Source of the DNA: Desulfobulbaceae bacterium
Lineage (GTDB): Bacteria; Desulfobacterota; Desulfobulbia; Desulfobulbales; Desulfocapsaceae
Length of the DNA: 64,000 nt
Direction of reading: 5' to 3'
Assembly: GCA_003249645.1 (NCBI GenBank)
Contig: QKIH01000107.1
Location: 1-64,000, forward strand
Below the pieces are notes generated by a model. That model was given only the letters and a program-made list of their open reading frames with translations. It was not told the origin of the DNA and did not search any database. Of the stretch, positions 1 through 7,455 are shown one piece after another. How positions within the stretch are numbered: the first letter of the stretch is position 1; each line of letters starts with the position of its first letter. The translations under genes were made by a program, and so were the position numbers.

Positions 1-70
1 CAGGCCGGTTAATAATCTCTGCATTATAAATTGATCTCCTTTCTTTGGTCGGAAATTTGATCAATTTATG

Positions 71-104
71 AGGCATACCAAAACGTTTTGGTATGCCTTT
101 TTTT
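71..104 (+). terminator. Intrinsic terminator, perfect 14-bp stem
   Basis: Positions 71-98 form a perfect 28-base palindrome (AGGCATACCAAAAC and its complement) followed by a run of T at 98-104. This is a rho-independent terminator for a plus-strand gene that ends left of the window. The complementary strand has no T-run after the stem, so it probably works in one direction only. Confidence 0.85.
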
Positions 105-107
105 ATG

Positions 108-562
108 CTAAGAATTTTTTATCCCCTTTCTTTGAGGGAGAGCCGTAATATCAAATCGTAAGGCTAAATGATTATTGTTGGTCTTGTAGCTTAAGACCTC
201 CTTCCTGTTTTGGCACTTATTGCATTTTACACGAGGTTTTTCGCAATAAGCTGGATTCCACTCATTGTTGCAAACCGGTGAATGGAGTTGTTGTTTTTTG
301 ATTCCCAACGTTTCGGATAAACATCTTCTCTTCCACGAAATAGTTGTCTGAACAGTGAGATTTTCTCTTCAGTAGATGACTGAGAATGAATTTTTGAAGA
401 GGGTGTAATCGGTTGGTGAACTTTTACGGTGTGCTTGATGATTGACGAGGAAACAATAGGTGTAGCAGTTTGTTTAAGCCGTGCATTCTCCTTACGCAGT
501 TCTTCTATTTCTGCTAAAGCTTCTTGAAGATGTTTTTTCAGGCTTTCTAAATCATCTGGCAT
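108..562 (-). pseudogene. Frameshifted remnant of a TOTE-type primase/helicase protein (N-terminal part)
   Basis: Two overlapping minus-strand frames together match the N-terminus of proteins annotated as TOTE conflict system archaeo-eukaryotic primase (identified from memory of the family). The first frame (562 down to about 290) gives a coiled coil rich in E, K and L, then EEKISLFRQLFRGREDVYPK and RWESK, a hallmark block. The second frame (308 to 108) continues with HSPVCNNEW and CEKPRVKCNKCQNR, the Cys-rich block that normally follows at once. The frames switch in the A-rich tract near 290-300, so a small indel broke the gene. After CQNR the sequence no longer resembles the family and stops, so the primase core and helicase are gone. 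A dead relic of a defence/conflict gene. Confidence 0.7.
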
Positions 563-602
563 TTAACCATCCGACAAGTACGGGGGGCAGAGGTTTGGAA
601 CT

Positions 603-893
603 CTAAGATTGTGGAACGAAGTTTATTTCCAGCTTATATCCGACTGCCCGTGCGTAATCCTCAATCGTGGATAGTTTGGGTGATATCTTGGAATTAACAT
701 TTTCAAGCCGGGAGACGTTGCTCTTTTTTGTGTGCAGAAGTTCGGCGAGTTCCTCTTGAGTGAATCCGGCATCTTTACGAATTTTAATAAGCTGTTTTCT
801 GAGTTCGTAAGCTGAAGACAATCGGTCGTATTCACTTTTAACTTCTGGGTTTTGTAATGCTTTCTTTTTGAAATCTTTTAATGATGTTCTCAT
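603..893 (-). CDS. higA: HigA-type antitoxin (XRE helix-turn-helix)
   Basis: 96 residues. The N-terminal 35 residues are charged and helical. Residues about 38-90 are an XRE helix-turn-helix (FTQEELAELLHTKKSNVSRLEN), followed by a short beta tail (GYKLEINFVP) typical of HigA antitoxins. Its ATG overlaps the stop codon of the upstream toxin by 4 bases, so the pair is translationally coupled in the toxin-first order usual for higBA. It would neutralise the toxin and repress the operon, probably through the palindrome at 1222-1239. It lies in island DNA next to a tRNA attachment scar, a common setting for such modules. Confidence 0.85.
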   Translation of the reverse strand: MRTSLKDFKKKALQNPEVKSEYDRLSSAYELRKQLIKIRKDAGFTQEELAELLHTKKSNVSRLENVNSKISPKLSTIEDYARAVGYKLEINFVPQS

Positions 894-1213
894 GATTTCA
901 CCTCTTTTAGTCTTTTTCTGGCTGTTGCTAATTCTTTTTTGGGTGTTTTTTGAGATTTTTTGATGAATGAGTGGAGGATAATTATTTCCTTGCCTTTAAC
1001 AGTGCAGAAGAAAGATCTGCCAATCCCTTCTGTTCCTTTAGCCCTGATCTCAAACAGCCCTTCACCCATTGCTTTGGTATAAGGTAAACCTAGTGCTGGA
1101 CCGAATTCCTCTATCATTTCTGCGATGTGAAGGAAGTTTGCTAAAATCCCAGGTGGAAATGATAGCGTCGCTTGCTCGACCTTGTCGCTGTAAAAAGTTA
1201 TATTCCAGTTCAT
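890..1213 (-). CDS. higB: HigB/Gp49-family toxin (RelE/ParE superfamily)
   Basis: 107 residues, a normal length for phage Gp49-like HigB toxins. Family features include GLPYTKAMGEGLFEIRAKG, then FFCTVKGKEIIILHSFIKKSQKTPKKELATARKR near the C-terminus, where basic residues and the conserved H-F-KK-KTP block form the RNA-binding, mRNA-cleaving face in this family. First gene of the pair; its stop overlaps the higA start. The start is the ATG at 1213, 9 bases downstream of a perfect palindrome that probably carries the autoregulatory operator. The family cleaves mRNA at the ribosome; activity here is inferred. Confidence 0.85.
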   Translation of the reverse strand: MNWNITFYSDKVEQATLSFPPGILANFLHIAEMIEEFGPALGLPYTKAMGEGLFEIRAKGTEGIGRSFFCTVKGKEIIILHSFIKKSQKTPKKELATARKRLKEVKS

Positions 1214-1221
1214 GATTAAAG

Positions 1222-1239
1222 GTTATCATAAATGATAAC
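1222..1239. promoter_or_regulatory. Palindromic operator upstream of higBA
   Basis: GTTATCAT-AA-ATGATAAC is a perfect 8-bp inverted repeat with a 2-base spacer, ending 9 bases upstream of the higB ATG. A TATGAT hexamer lies inside the repeat on the minus strand. Position and symmetry fit a binding site for dimeric HigA that represses its own promoter. Confidence 0.65.
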
Positions 1240-1426
1240 AATGTCAATGGCTATTGCGCCTTGATTTTGATAAGATTTTTAGACGATTGTTAGACGTTTT
1301 AATCGAAATAGATCCATATTAGACGAAATAAGTAGGGGGGAAAAACGAAATTGCCGTTTTAGGTAACTCGTTAATTTCTTTTAATAACAGATAGTTATGA
1401 TTGTGTCTGAAAACAGGGGTAGACGC

Positions 1427-1473
1427 CTTGGGAGCAGGAAGTCGAGAGTTCGAATCCCTCCGCCCCGACCACT
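1427..1473 (+). other. 3' half of a tRNA-Pro(UGG) gene, attachment-site scar
   Basis: The segment reads from the anticodon loop (TTGGGA, anticodon TGG, then the 3' anticodon stem GCAGG) through the T-loop TTCGAAT to an acceptor strand CGCCCCG-A-CCA. The 5' half, which should start CGGGGCG with the D-arm, is absent, so this is not a working tRNA. Such 3' fragments are left where an integrative element used a tRNA 3' end as its attachment site. The tRNA's own terminator still follows at 1483-1518, which suggests that the element lies to the left, with the intact gene at its far end outside this window. One T-stem mismatch is present. Confidence 0.75.
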
Positions 1474-1482
1474 TATAAGTAA

Positions 1483-1518
1483 AAAGCCAAACAGTTACAT
1501 GATGTTTGGCTTTTTTGT
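1483..1518 (+). terminator. Intrinsic terminator after the tRNA-Pro fragment
   Basis: Arms at 1483-1495 (AAAAAGCCAAACA) and 1505-1517 pair perfectly around a 9-base loop and end in a T-run. It is most simply the original terminator of the tRNA-Pro gene. Confidence 0.8.
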
Positions 1519-1902
1519 TTGTCATCTCTGATCCGCCCATCTTGACAACGTATTTCAGTCATCTTACCGTCCGAATATACCTCTCACGTCTTACCAGCTA
1601 TTTGTTGGCTGAGATATTTTCAAAGCTGCAACCCACCATGTTCAAGACTTTTGAGGTATTTCAAAAAAAGGAGACATGAGGTCAGATCTGAAAACTGACA
1701 TCTTGGAAATGATCAACGGCGAGTGATTGAGCTATGCCTTTTTTGTTGTTTCCCCGGCCGTGTTTCTTTTTAGGATAGAGATCATAAGTTGTTCACTCCC
1801 GCTGACAATTCATTCCTGTAACACCAAAGACACACTACTTTTTAGACAACCAGTACAATACCGGGGAAAAGTCCTGGGATCGTCATGGATTATGGAGGTC
1901 CT
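1519..1902. other. Intergenic stretch with one short leader-like ORF
   Basis: No full gene is visible. A 16-codon ORF at 1676-1726 (MRSDLKTDILEMINGE) has an excellent Shine-Dalgarno (AAGGAG, 1668-1673). It could be the truncated start of a lost gene or a leader peptide. The rest should hold the promoter of the flavin oxidase gene, but I see no convincing -35/-10 pair. Confidence 0.3.
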
Positions 1903-3282
1903 ATGAGTAATTATTTGGAAGATTTGAAAGATAAAGTGTCAGGGGTTGTTGTCACATCTGCTGACGAAGGGTATGACACTGCCCGCACCAGTTGGAATCT
2001 TTTTATCGACCAGCGACCAGATGTTGTTGTAGTAGCTGAGAGTGAGGCTGACGTAGCTGCGGCCATATCATATGCAAATGATGCTGCAGTACCGGTTACA
2101 GTGCAGGCAACGGGACATGGGCAGCCGAAAACATGTGCGGGCGGTGTTCTCATCAATACCTCAAAGCTCAATTCTGTTAAAATCGACCCTGTTTCCAAAA
2201 CAGCAGTAATTGGAGCCGGTGTCCGTTGGAAAGAAGTTATCGAGGCTGCTTATCCGTATGGTCTTGCCCCTATTTCCGGTTCATCACCTAACGTTGGTGT
2301 GGTTGGATACACAATAGGCGGTGGGTACGGGATCACATCACGAAAGCATGGTTTGGCGATTGATAACGTTCGTGATTTCCGCATAGTACTCCCCAATGGT
2401 CAGGTAACCCTTGCATCATCTGATGAGAATCCTGATCTTTTCTTTGCAGTATTAGGAGGTGGCGGATCCTATGGCGTCGTTACCGAGATGACCATCTACC
2501 TCCATGGGCATTCAGAGGTTTTCGGAGGATCTGTTATGTTTGATGCATCTCGAGCATCAGAGATCTATATTGCATATGCAGAATGGACGTCGGGACTTCC
2601 CGATGAAGTTAGCTCCGCTATCCATATTATGAATTTCCCGCCTGCACCCTTTATTCCTGAATTTCTCCGGGGACGATCTATGGTAATTGTTATTGCCTGT
2701 GTATGCGGACAGATGGAGCATGCTGAAGAATGGCTGAAGCCGATGCGCTTAATGGAGGGTGCAGAATTAGATTCTTTTCATAAAATGCCTTATACAGAGT
2801 CAGGTGCTATCTTTCAAGATCCTGTTGATCCGCTTCCGGCAAATGGTCGGGGCGTATTGCTTCATGATTTCACTGCAGAGACAGCTGCAGCGTTTTTAGA
2901 TGCCATCGGCCCGATACCAGCTTCCCCTAATCTGATGATTCAATTGCGTCATTTGGGGGGTGCGATCACTGGCAATAGTGACCCTCGCGTATGTATCATG
3001 AGAAACCGCAAGGCCAAATACCTTGCATATCTGCTTGGCGTGCCCATGCCGGGTAATCCTCCTGAATCGATGGCTGCGCATGCCGAAAATGTATTCAAAA
3101 GAATAGAGCCATGGGTGTTGTCGCGCGGCCCTCTCAACTGGCTTGGTGAGGGTGCCGTGGAACCATCTTCAATCCGATCTGTCTTTTCGGAAGAAGAATA
3201 CACACGTATTAAAACGGTAAAGGAGTCGATAGATCCGCTCAATCGATTCTCCAATGCTGGTTTGGGTATTATTGATAAGTAA
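1903..3282 (+). CDS. FAD-linked oxidase, berberine bridge enzyme-like
   Basis: About 459 residues, a normal length for the family. The N-terminal PCMH-type FAD domain (about 25-205) shows TGHGQ, where the His is the usual 8-alpha-histidyl FAD site, then GSSPNVGVVGYTIGGGYG, the loop that in bicovalent members holds a Cys. Here it reads S-S, so flavin attachment is probably mono-covalent. The C-terminal BBE motif reads DPLNRFSNAGLG. I chose the ATG at 1903 because GGAGG at 1894-1898 sits just before it; an upstream in-frame ATG at 1885 lacks a site. Members oxidise sugars, alcohols or alkaloids with O2; the substrate here is unknown. It sits between two tRNA-Pro-like scars and may be island cargo. 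Confidence 0.85.
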   Translation: MSNYLEDLKDKVSGVVVTSADEGYDTARTSWNLFIDQRPDVVVVAESEADVAAAISYANDAAVPVTVQATGHGQPKTCAGGVLINTSKLNSVKIDPVSKTAVIGAGVRWKEVIEAAYPYGLAPISGSSPNVGVVGYTIGGGYGITSRKHGLAIDNVRDFRIVLPNGQVTLASSDENPDLFFAVLGGGGSYGVVTEMTIYLHGHSEVFGGSVMFDASRASEIYIAYAEWTSGLPDEVSSAIHIMNFPPAPFIPEFLRGRSMVIVIACVCGQMEHAEEWLKPMRLMEGAELDSFHKMPYTESGAIFQDPVDPLPANGRGVLLHDFTAETAAAFLDAIGPIPASPNLMIQLRHLGGAITGNSDPRVCIMRNRKAKYLAYLLGVPMPGNPPESMAAHAENVFKRIEPWVLSRGPLNWLGEGAVEPSSIRSVFSEEEYTRIKTVKESIDPLNRFSNAGLGIIDK

Positions 3283-3375
3283 GATGTTTATCCGCTGCAT
3301 TTGGATTTGCGATAAAAGATTGGACTCTCAATTGCGCCAATATTCTATGATGTGGTGGCCATATTATAGAATATG

Positions 3376-3419
3376 TTGGGGAACAGAAAGTTGAGGGTTC
3401 GAACTTTTTGCTCTGACCA
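3376..3419 (+). other. Decayed tRNA-Pro-like 3' end, second attachment scar
   Basis: TTGGGG, a GAGGG-TTCGAAC T-arm and a terminal GCTCTGACCA line up with the 1427-1473 tRNA-Pro 3' half, but with many C-to-T and G-to-A-type changes and one missing base. Like that copy it is followed at once by an intrinsic terminator. I read it as an older attR-like duplicate. Chance resemblance cannot be excluded because the stem is mostly G-T pairs. Confidence 0.5.
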
Positions 3420-3427
3420 GGAAAAAT

Positions 3428-3461
3428 AAAAGGGTTTTCGGTTTTTCCGAAAACCCTTTTT
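3428..3461. terminator. Bidirectional intrinsic terminator
   Basis: Arms 3428-3441 (AAAAGGGTTTTCGG) and 3447-3461 pair perfectly around a T5 loop. T-rich tails lie on both sides, so it can stop transcription from the flavin oxidase (plus) and from the converging TauE-like gene (minus). Confidence 0.85.
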
Positions 3462-3498
3462 GGCGTTTTGGGGGATGCTGCTTCAAAGAAGATGGATA

Positions 3499-4302
3499 TC
3501 AGCTGAAAAAGCCCCACATCATTTTAGTGGCAACAACGTAGAGGAAAAAAGCAAAGATCCGTTTCAGCTTGTCAACAGGAAGTGCATGTGCAAGTCGGGC
3601 TCCTAAAGGCGCAGTCAGCATACTCAACAAAACAATAAAACCAAGAGCCGGCAGATAGACATATCCAAGGCTGTAGGGAGGTAAACCTTCGGCGTGGAGG
3701 TTATTGATAATGTAGCCGAATGCTCCTGCCACAGCGATGGGAAATCCGATTGCCGCAGATGTTCCTATGGCACGATGTGCGGCCACGTTACACCAAAGCA
3801 TAAAAGGGACTGATAACGAGCCGCCTCCAATACCGACAAGGCTTGAGACGATACCTATGATACCTCCCATGCTGAACATGCCGGCTGTGCCGGGTATTTG
3901 TCTGGAGGCTTTTGGCTTTTTATTGATAATCATCTGGGTGGCAACACTGTAAAGAAAGATGCAGAAAAACGCTTTAAGGAAGCCTGTTGATAACCGGGAA
4001 GCAACAATGGTTCCGAGAAAGGTGCCGAGGAGAATGCCGGGAATAATTCTTTTCACAATGTCCCAATCGACTGCACCCCGCTTATGGTGAGACATAAAAC
4101 TGGAAACTGAAGTGAACATTATGCTGGCAAGAGAGGTCCCCAATGCAATATGCATTATCACTTCCGGATTTATTCCCTGTCTTGCCAGACAGAAGATGAG
4201 CATGGGGACTATCACCAGACCGCCTCCAACCCCGAGCAATCCAGCCAAAATGCCGGCAATTAAACCAACGGCCATATACATTAGTGCTGTTTCAATAAAC
4301 AT
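3499..4302 (-). CDS. TauE/SafE-family membrane exporter
   Basis: 267 residues with about eight membrane helices in two related halves. Each half carries the family repeat: GLLGVGGGLVIVPML near residues 22-36 and SLVGIGGGSLSVPFML near 153-168. The family moves sulfite, sulfonates such as sulfoacetate, or related anions across the inner membrane. The start ATG has AAAGGAAAG upstream. No sulfonate catabolic gene lies next to it, so the substrate is open. It is transcribed alone and ends at the bidirectional terminator. Confidence 0.85.
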   Translation of the reverse strand: MFIETALMYMAVGLIAGILAGLLGVGGGLVIVPMLIFCLARQGINPEVIMHIALGTSLASIMFTSVSSFMSHHKRGAVDWDIVKRIIPGILLGTFLGTIVASRLSTGFLKAFFCIFLYSVATQMIINKKPKASRQIPGTAGMFSMGGIIGIVSSLVGIGGGSLSVPFMLWCNVAAHRAIGTSAAIGFPIAVAGAFGYIINNLHAEGLPPYSLGYVYLPALGFIVLLSMLTAPLGARLAHALPVDKLKRIFAFFLYVVATKMMWGFFS

Positions 4303-4341
4303 CGTCTTTCCTTTTTTGCTGTCTTAGCCCAATAATTCTGA

Positions 4342-4680
4342 TTAAACAAAGTGGGCGATATATCTGGATACAGATGCATCGCCATCCGTATGATGATTTT
4401 TCGCTGCAACGAGACTAAAGGTGTGTACAGTTCTTGCAACTTTCATCAGATCATAAGAAAGTGTTAGTTTGATATCATGTACAGAGAAAACCAAATCGTC
4501 AATAAGATGTTGAGGAAAATGATAGTCCAGGTACATTGGCAGATTGCGAAAAAAGTGAGCGTGAAATTTATTGCTTGACCATCTGCATTAGCCATATCAG
4601 GATGGGCCGAATCAATCCATGAAGCCTGCTTCTTTTACCCACTCTACGGTGAGATCCAGCGCCTTTCTAGATACGATGCT
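4342..4680 (-). pseudogene. Broken minus-strand coding remnants, family not recognised
   Basis: One open frame (4536 to 4342, extendable upstream through NKFHAHFFRNLP) has protein-like composition with blocks such as MYLDYHFPQHLIDDL and TLSYDLMKVARTVHTF. A separate fragment in another frame (about 4680 to 4612) ends KALDLTVEWVKEAGFMD and looks like the C-terminus of a different protein. Neither is a whole domain and no usable ribosome-binding site is evident. I interpret them as leftovers of genes lost beside the island scars. I do not recognise the families. Confidence 0.35.
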
Positions 4681-4690
4681 CGAACATTAG

Positions 4691-5059
4691 TTGAATTTTT
4701 TCCTTGGCAATGATGTGCGAAGGACAGAACGAAAGCGTGGCATTCAGACATTGGGCGAGCACACCTACCAGCTGAATAAGCTGGGGAAGTATGCTCGCTG
4801 CGCCCTGTATCGGAGCAAAGTTTGTTCTAGTCGCCTTGTTTTGACTATCTCAAGTCCGCCCAGGAGACCGCGGCAGTGTACCTCTGCAACGAGTGGATGT
4901 TCACCAAGTCTATTAACGCCTTCTGAAAAAGTAGGCGCAAGTTACCGGATTCTGCTGATCATATCTATTTCCACGAAGATATTCAGCGTTTCAATGGCGA
5001 CAGCGGCGGCTATGGTGTCTGGTTCCTCTCGCGGGATCAGTTTTGGTATATTTAGTTAG
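4691..5059 (+). pseudogene. Degraded plus-strand coding remnant with frame change and internal stop
   Basis: The frame from 4691 begins plausibly (RKRGIQTLGEHTYQLNKLGK and YARCALYRSK). Near 4820-4840 the better protein-like reading moves to the frame of 4846: DYLKSAQETAAVYLCNEW, then an in-frame TGA after INAF, then DSADHIYFHEDIQRFNGD and GGYGVWFLSRDQFWYI before TAG. A frameshift plus a stop suggests a decayed gene. The TGA could in theory be read through, but no structure supports it. Family not recognised. Confidence 0.4.
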
Positions 5060-5082
5060 AATTGAAGATAGAGATTTCGATA

Positions 5083-5589
5083 TTAGTCAGGTGCTGCTGC
5101 AAGCAGGTAAGAACAATTGGCTGATCCACTAACATTTGTACCCGTAGTAACTGCATTAATATGCAATTGAGTAAGCCAGCTAAATGTAAGATCAACATAT
5201 GCTGAATAGGTACCGTCCGATTGTGTTGTCGTATCAACCGCTACTGAAGGGCCGGCAGAATTTTCCGGGGTTACAACTATATGGATTGACACTCCACCTG
5301 TTGGGGGAGAAACGTAACCAGTCACTTGAAAGCGCATGCTTGCGTTTGCCAAATCACCTATATCAATAAATTCAGTCCAGGTAATAGAACATGGATCATG
5401 CATGCTCGTTCCACTCGTTGCAGCATGTGCTGGCAGAATGACAGACTCCACAAGCGGGACGCCCCACTTGGCAGGCAGCAGATTATACGCAGCAAGGGTT
5501 GTAACTCCACCAACGATATTCTTTATAATTTTACGACGTCCGGCATTTTCAGCAGCGGCATCATTTAGTTTTTCACTGTCAACAGTCAT
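5083..5589 (-). CDS. Tat-type exported protein, probably Ig-like fold
   Basis: 168 residues. The N-terminus has a twin-arginine motif (GRRKIIKN, about residues 18-25), a modest hydrophobic stretch, then VPLVESVILPAHA followed by ATS, a likely cleavage site. This W-x-x-P-V-x-x-S-V-x-LPAHA pattern recurs in a class of small bacterial exported proteins. The mature part is rich in T, S, V and G with alternating beta patterns (SIHIVVTPENSAGPSVAV) and two Cys, suggesting a single immunoglobulin-like or beta-sandwich domain. GGAGAG-like Shine-Dalgarno precedes the ATG. Function unknown. Confidence 0.65.
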   Translation of the reverse strand: MTVDSEKLNDAAAENAGRRKIIKNIVGGVTTLAAYNLLPAKWGVPLVESVILPAHAATSGTSMHDPCSITWTEFIDIGDLANASMRFQVTGYVSPPTGGVSIHIVVTPENSAGPSVAVDTTTQSDGTYSAYVDLTFSWLTQLHINAVTTGTNVSGSANCSYLLAAAPD

Positions 5590-6095
5590 ACGTTTTCTCT
5601 CCAGGATGTTATATCTAAATTTATTATACTTACCAGTAATTAAAAAATGATGAATAATTTAATTTATTGATGGCTGGCAGATCAAGAGATTTTTCTAAAA
5701 GGATAGTGGTAGTGGTGAAAATATTCATTATTTTTAGTTGTTTTTGAGTCGTGATTGGATTGATTCAAATACGAAAAAGGTGTTAGATGGTCGTTGCAAT
5801 AGCAACCAAAATAAGTGTCTCTGAGAAATAGATCTCATTTTTGCATCATTCTGGATGCAAGCAGTGTGTCAGATCAGGTCTGGATTTCTGCGCCTAGATT
5901 AATGAGGGTTACTTTAAAGAAGGGGGCATAGTAAATTTGCCTTTACTGTCTATGTAAGAGCAGCTTCAGCCATATCTTTTTCGTTATCTGATATTTTTTA
6001 TTATTTATTTTTCTGTCAATGTGGTAGGAGCTGTAACGGTATAATATTTTGAATAAATTTTTCTGATAACGATAAAGTCAATTGATTAGCAAGTG
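5590..6095. other. AT-rich intergenic region
   Basis: About 500 bases without a credible gene between the divergent exported-protein gene and the diguanylate cyclase. A small inverted repeat TGCATC-N6-GATGCA lies near 5838-5855. No clear promoter or RNA structure was recognised. Confidence 0.3.
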
Positions 6096-7349
6096 ATGCT
6101 GGATATCAAAACACTCTTCATTCTATTGGGGACATCTCATTTAATTGGTGCGATAGTTATCGGCTGTTTAGCCTTTAGCAACCGTGAATTGAAAGGGGTT
6201 AAAGAGTGGGCTGCAGGCCGGGTGTTGGCGGCGCTCGCCATCCTTGCTCTGGTGCTGAGATACGGTATCATTCCTGAATATTTCTCTGTTATCACAGGAA
6301 ATCTTTTACTGTATCTTGGTCTGTATTCCGCTTTGTGCGGTAACTACAAAATCATGGGGCGCAAACCGCTTTTACGGCATCGATGGTTTATCGTCTTTCT
6401 TTTCGTCTATCTTTCCATCTTGTTTAACTGGACTGTTTTTGAGGCCAATTATACATATCGGGTAGCCTTGGTCAGCTTTGTCAATACCATGTTCATGATC
6501 TTGCTGATCCATTCTCTGTGGTCAAAAAACAATGAGGAAACACTCTATTCCAAGAACCTGCTCATAACCTCCTACCTTGTCCTGGGAACAAGTGAAAGCC
6601 TTAAAGCTGTTATTTTGCTGACACGGACACAGCCGGAAACAAGTTTGTTTGATGACAATACCTTGACGGCTATTCCCATGTTTATTGCATGCTGCTGTTC
6701 AATTTTAACATCAATTGGTTACCTGGCGCTGGTTGTTGAGAAGCTCAATCAGACATTAATAGGTCTTTCTGAAAAAGATCCTCTTACCGATGTTTTAAAT
6801 CGACGTGCCTTCTTTAAACAGGCAGAAAGGATACTAAGGCTTAATAAAAAAAACTCCGCGGAAATGTCTGTGCTTTTCCTTGATATCGACTATTTCAAGG
6901 CGATCAATGACACCTACGGACATGAAGTGGGGGATTGTGTTTTGAAACAGGTTTCTCAGGCTACTGCAGAATTACTGGGTAACCAGAGCTGTTTTGCCCG
7001 TTTTGGCGGAGAAGAGTTCTGCATTATGCAGCTGGATAAAAATGCAGAACAGGCCATGGCTCTTGCTGAACATATCCGGAAGGCCATTAAAGCAATGTGC
7101 CCCGTTCAAAAAATGGAGGCTGGTGCTGTTACATGCAGCATTGGAGTCTCGTCGAAAAAGCAGAAACCATCTTTGACCGCATTAAACGATCTGCTGTATG
7201 AAGCTGACTGCGCGATGTATCGTGCCAAGAAATTGGGCAGGGATCAGGTCTGCCTGTATAGCCCGGATATGAAACTCGAGTCAGAAAATTATTATCAAAA
7301 CATGGTAGATCAGACAGAATTACATCTTACTCATATTCGACTCCGGTAA
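6096..7349 (+). CDS. Membrane diguanylate cyclase (GGDEF)
   Basis: About 417 residues. The N-terminal half (residues 1-210) has around six or seven hydrophobic helices, an uncharacterised membrane sensor. A GGDEF domain follows (about 225-390), with DPLTDVLNRRAF at its start, DIDYFKAINDTYGHEVGD and an active-site GGEEF at about 304-308. The inhibitory I-site (RxxD five residues before GGEEF) is replaced by GNQS, so product inhibition is probably absent. The start is ATG 6096 or GTG 6093; neither has a strong ribosome site. Predicted to make cyclic di-GMP at the inner membrane. Transcribed alone, convergent with aspA. Confidence 0.85.
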   Translation: MLDIKTLFILLGTSHLIGAIVIGCLAFSNRELKGVKEWAAGRVLAALAILALVLRYGIIPEYFSVITGNLLLYLGLYSALCGNYKIMGRKPLLRHRWFIVFLFVYLSILFNWTVFEANYTYRVALVSFVNTMFMILLIHSLWSKNNEETLYSKNLLITSYLVLGTSESLKAVILLTRTQPETSLFDDNTLTAIPMFIACCCSILTSIGYLALVVEKLNQTLIGLSEKDPLTDVLNRRAFFKQAERILRLNKKNSAEMSVLFLDIDYFKAINDTYGHEVGDCVLKQVSQATAELLGNQSCFARFGGEEFCIMQLDKNAEQAMALAEHIRKAIKAMCPVQKMEAGAVTCSIGVSSKKQKPSLTALNDLLYEADCAMYRAKKLGRDQVCLYSPDMKLESENYYQNMVDQTELHLTHIRLR

Positions 7350-7364
7350 GCTGAAAAACAGCTT
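7347..7364 (+). other. Small hairpin after the diguanylate cyclase gene
   Basis: AAGCTG-AAAAA-CAGCTT overlaps the stop codon of the GGDEF gene. It lacks a T-run, so it may stabilise the mRNA end rather than terminate. Confidence 0.3.
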
Positions 7365-7455
7365 GAATCTGGTGTCGCCTGATCAAATAATTAAGGTTTT
7401 TCGTCGATCCTCCAGTCATCAATCGGTAGAAAGGCGCATTTCGCAATATTACAAA

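Noticed and set aside
211-235. TGGCAC and TTGCA looking like a sigma-54 promoter
   Set aside because: The GG-to-GC spacing is 8 rather than 10 bases and it lies inside the primase remnant.
1319-1540. 73-codon minus-strand frame across the tRNA-Pro fragment
   Set aside because: It is the complement of the tRNA 3' half and terminator (RRDSNSRLPAPKAS-type translation is typical of such sites), not a gene.
5838-5855. TGCATC/GATGCA inverted repeat considered as an operator
   Set aside because: Short, not repeated elsewhere in the window, and not placed next to a promoter I can recognise.
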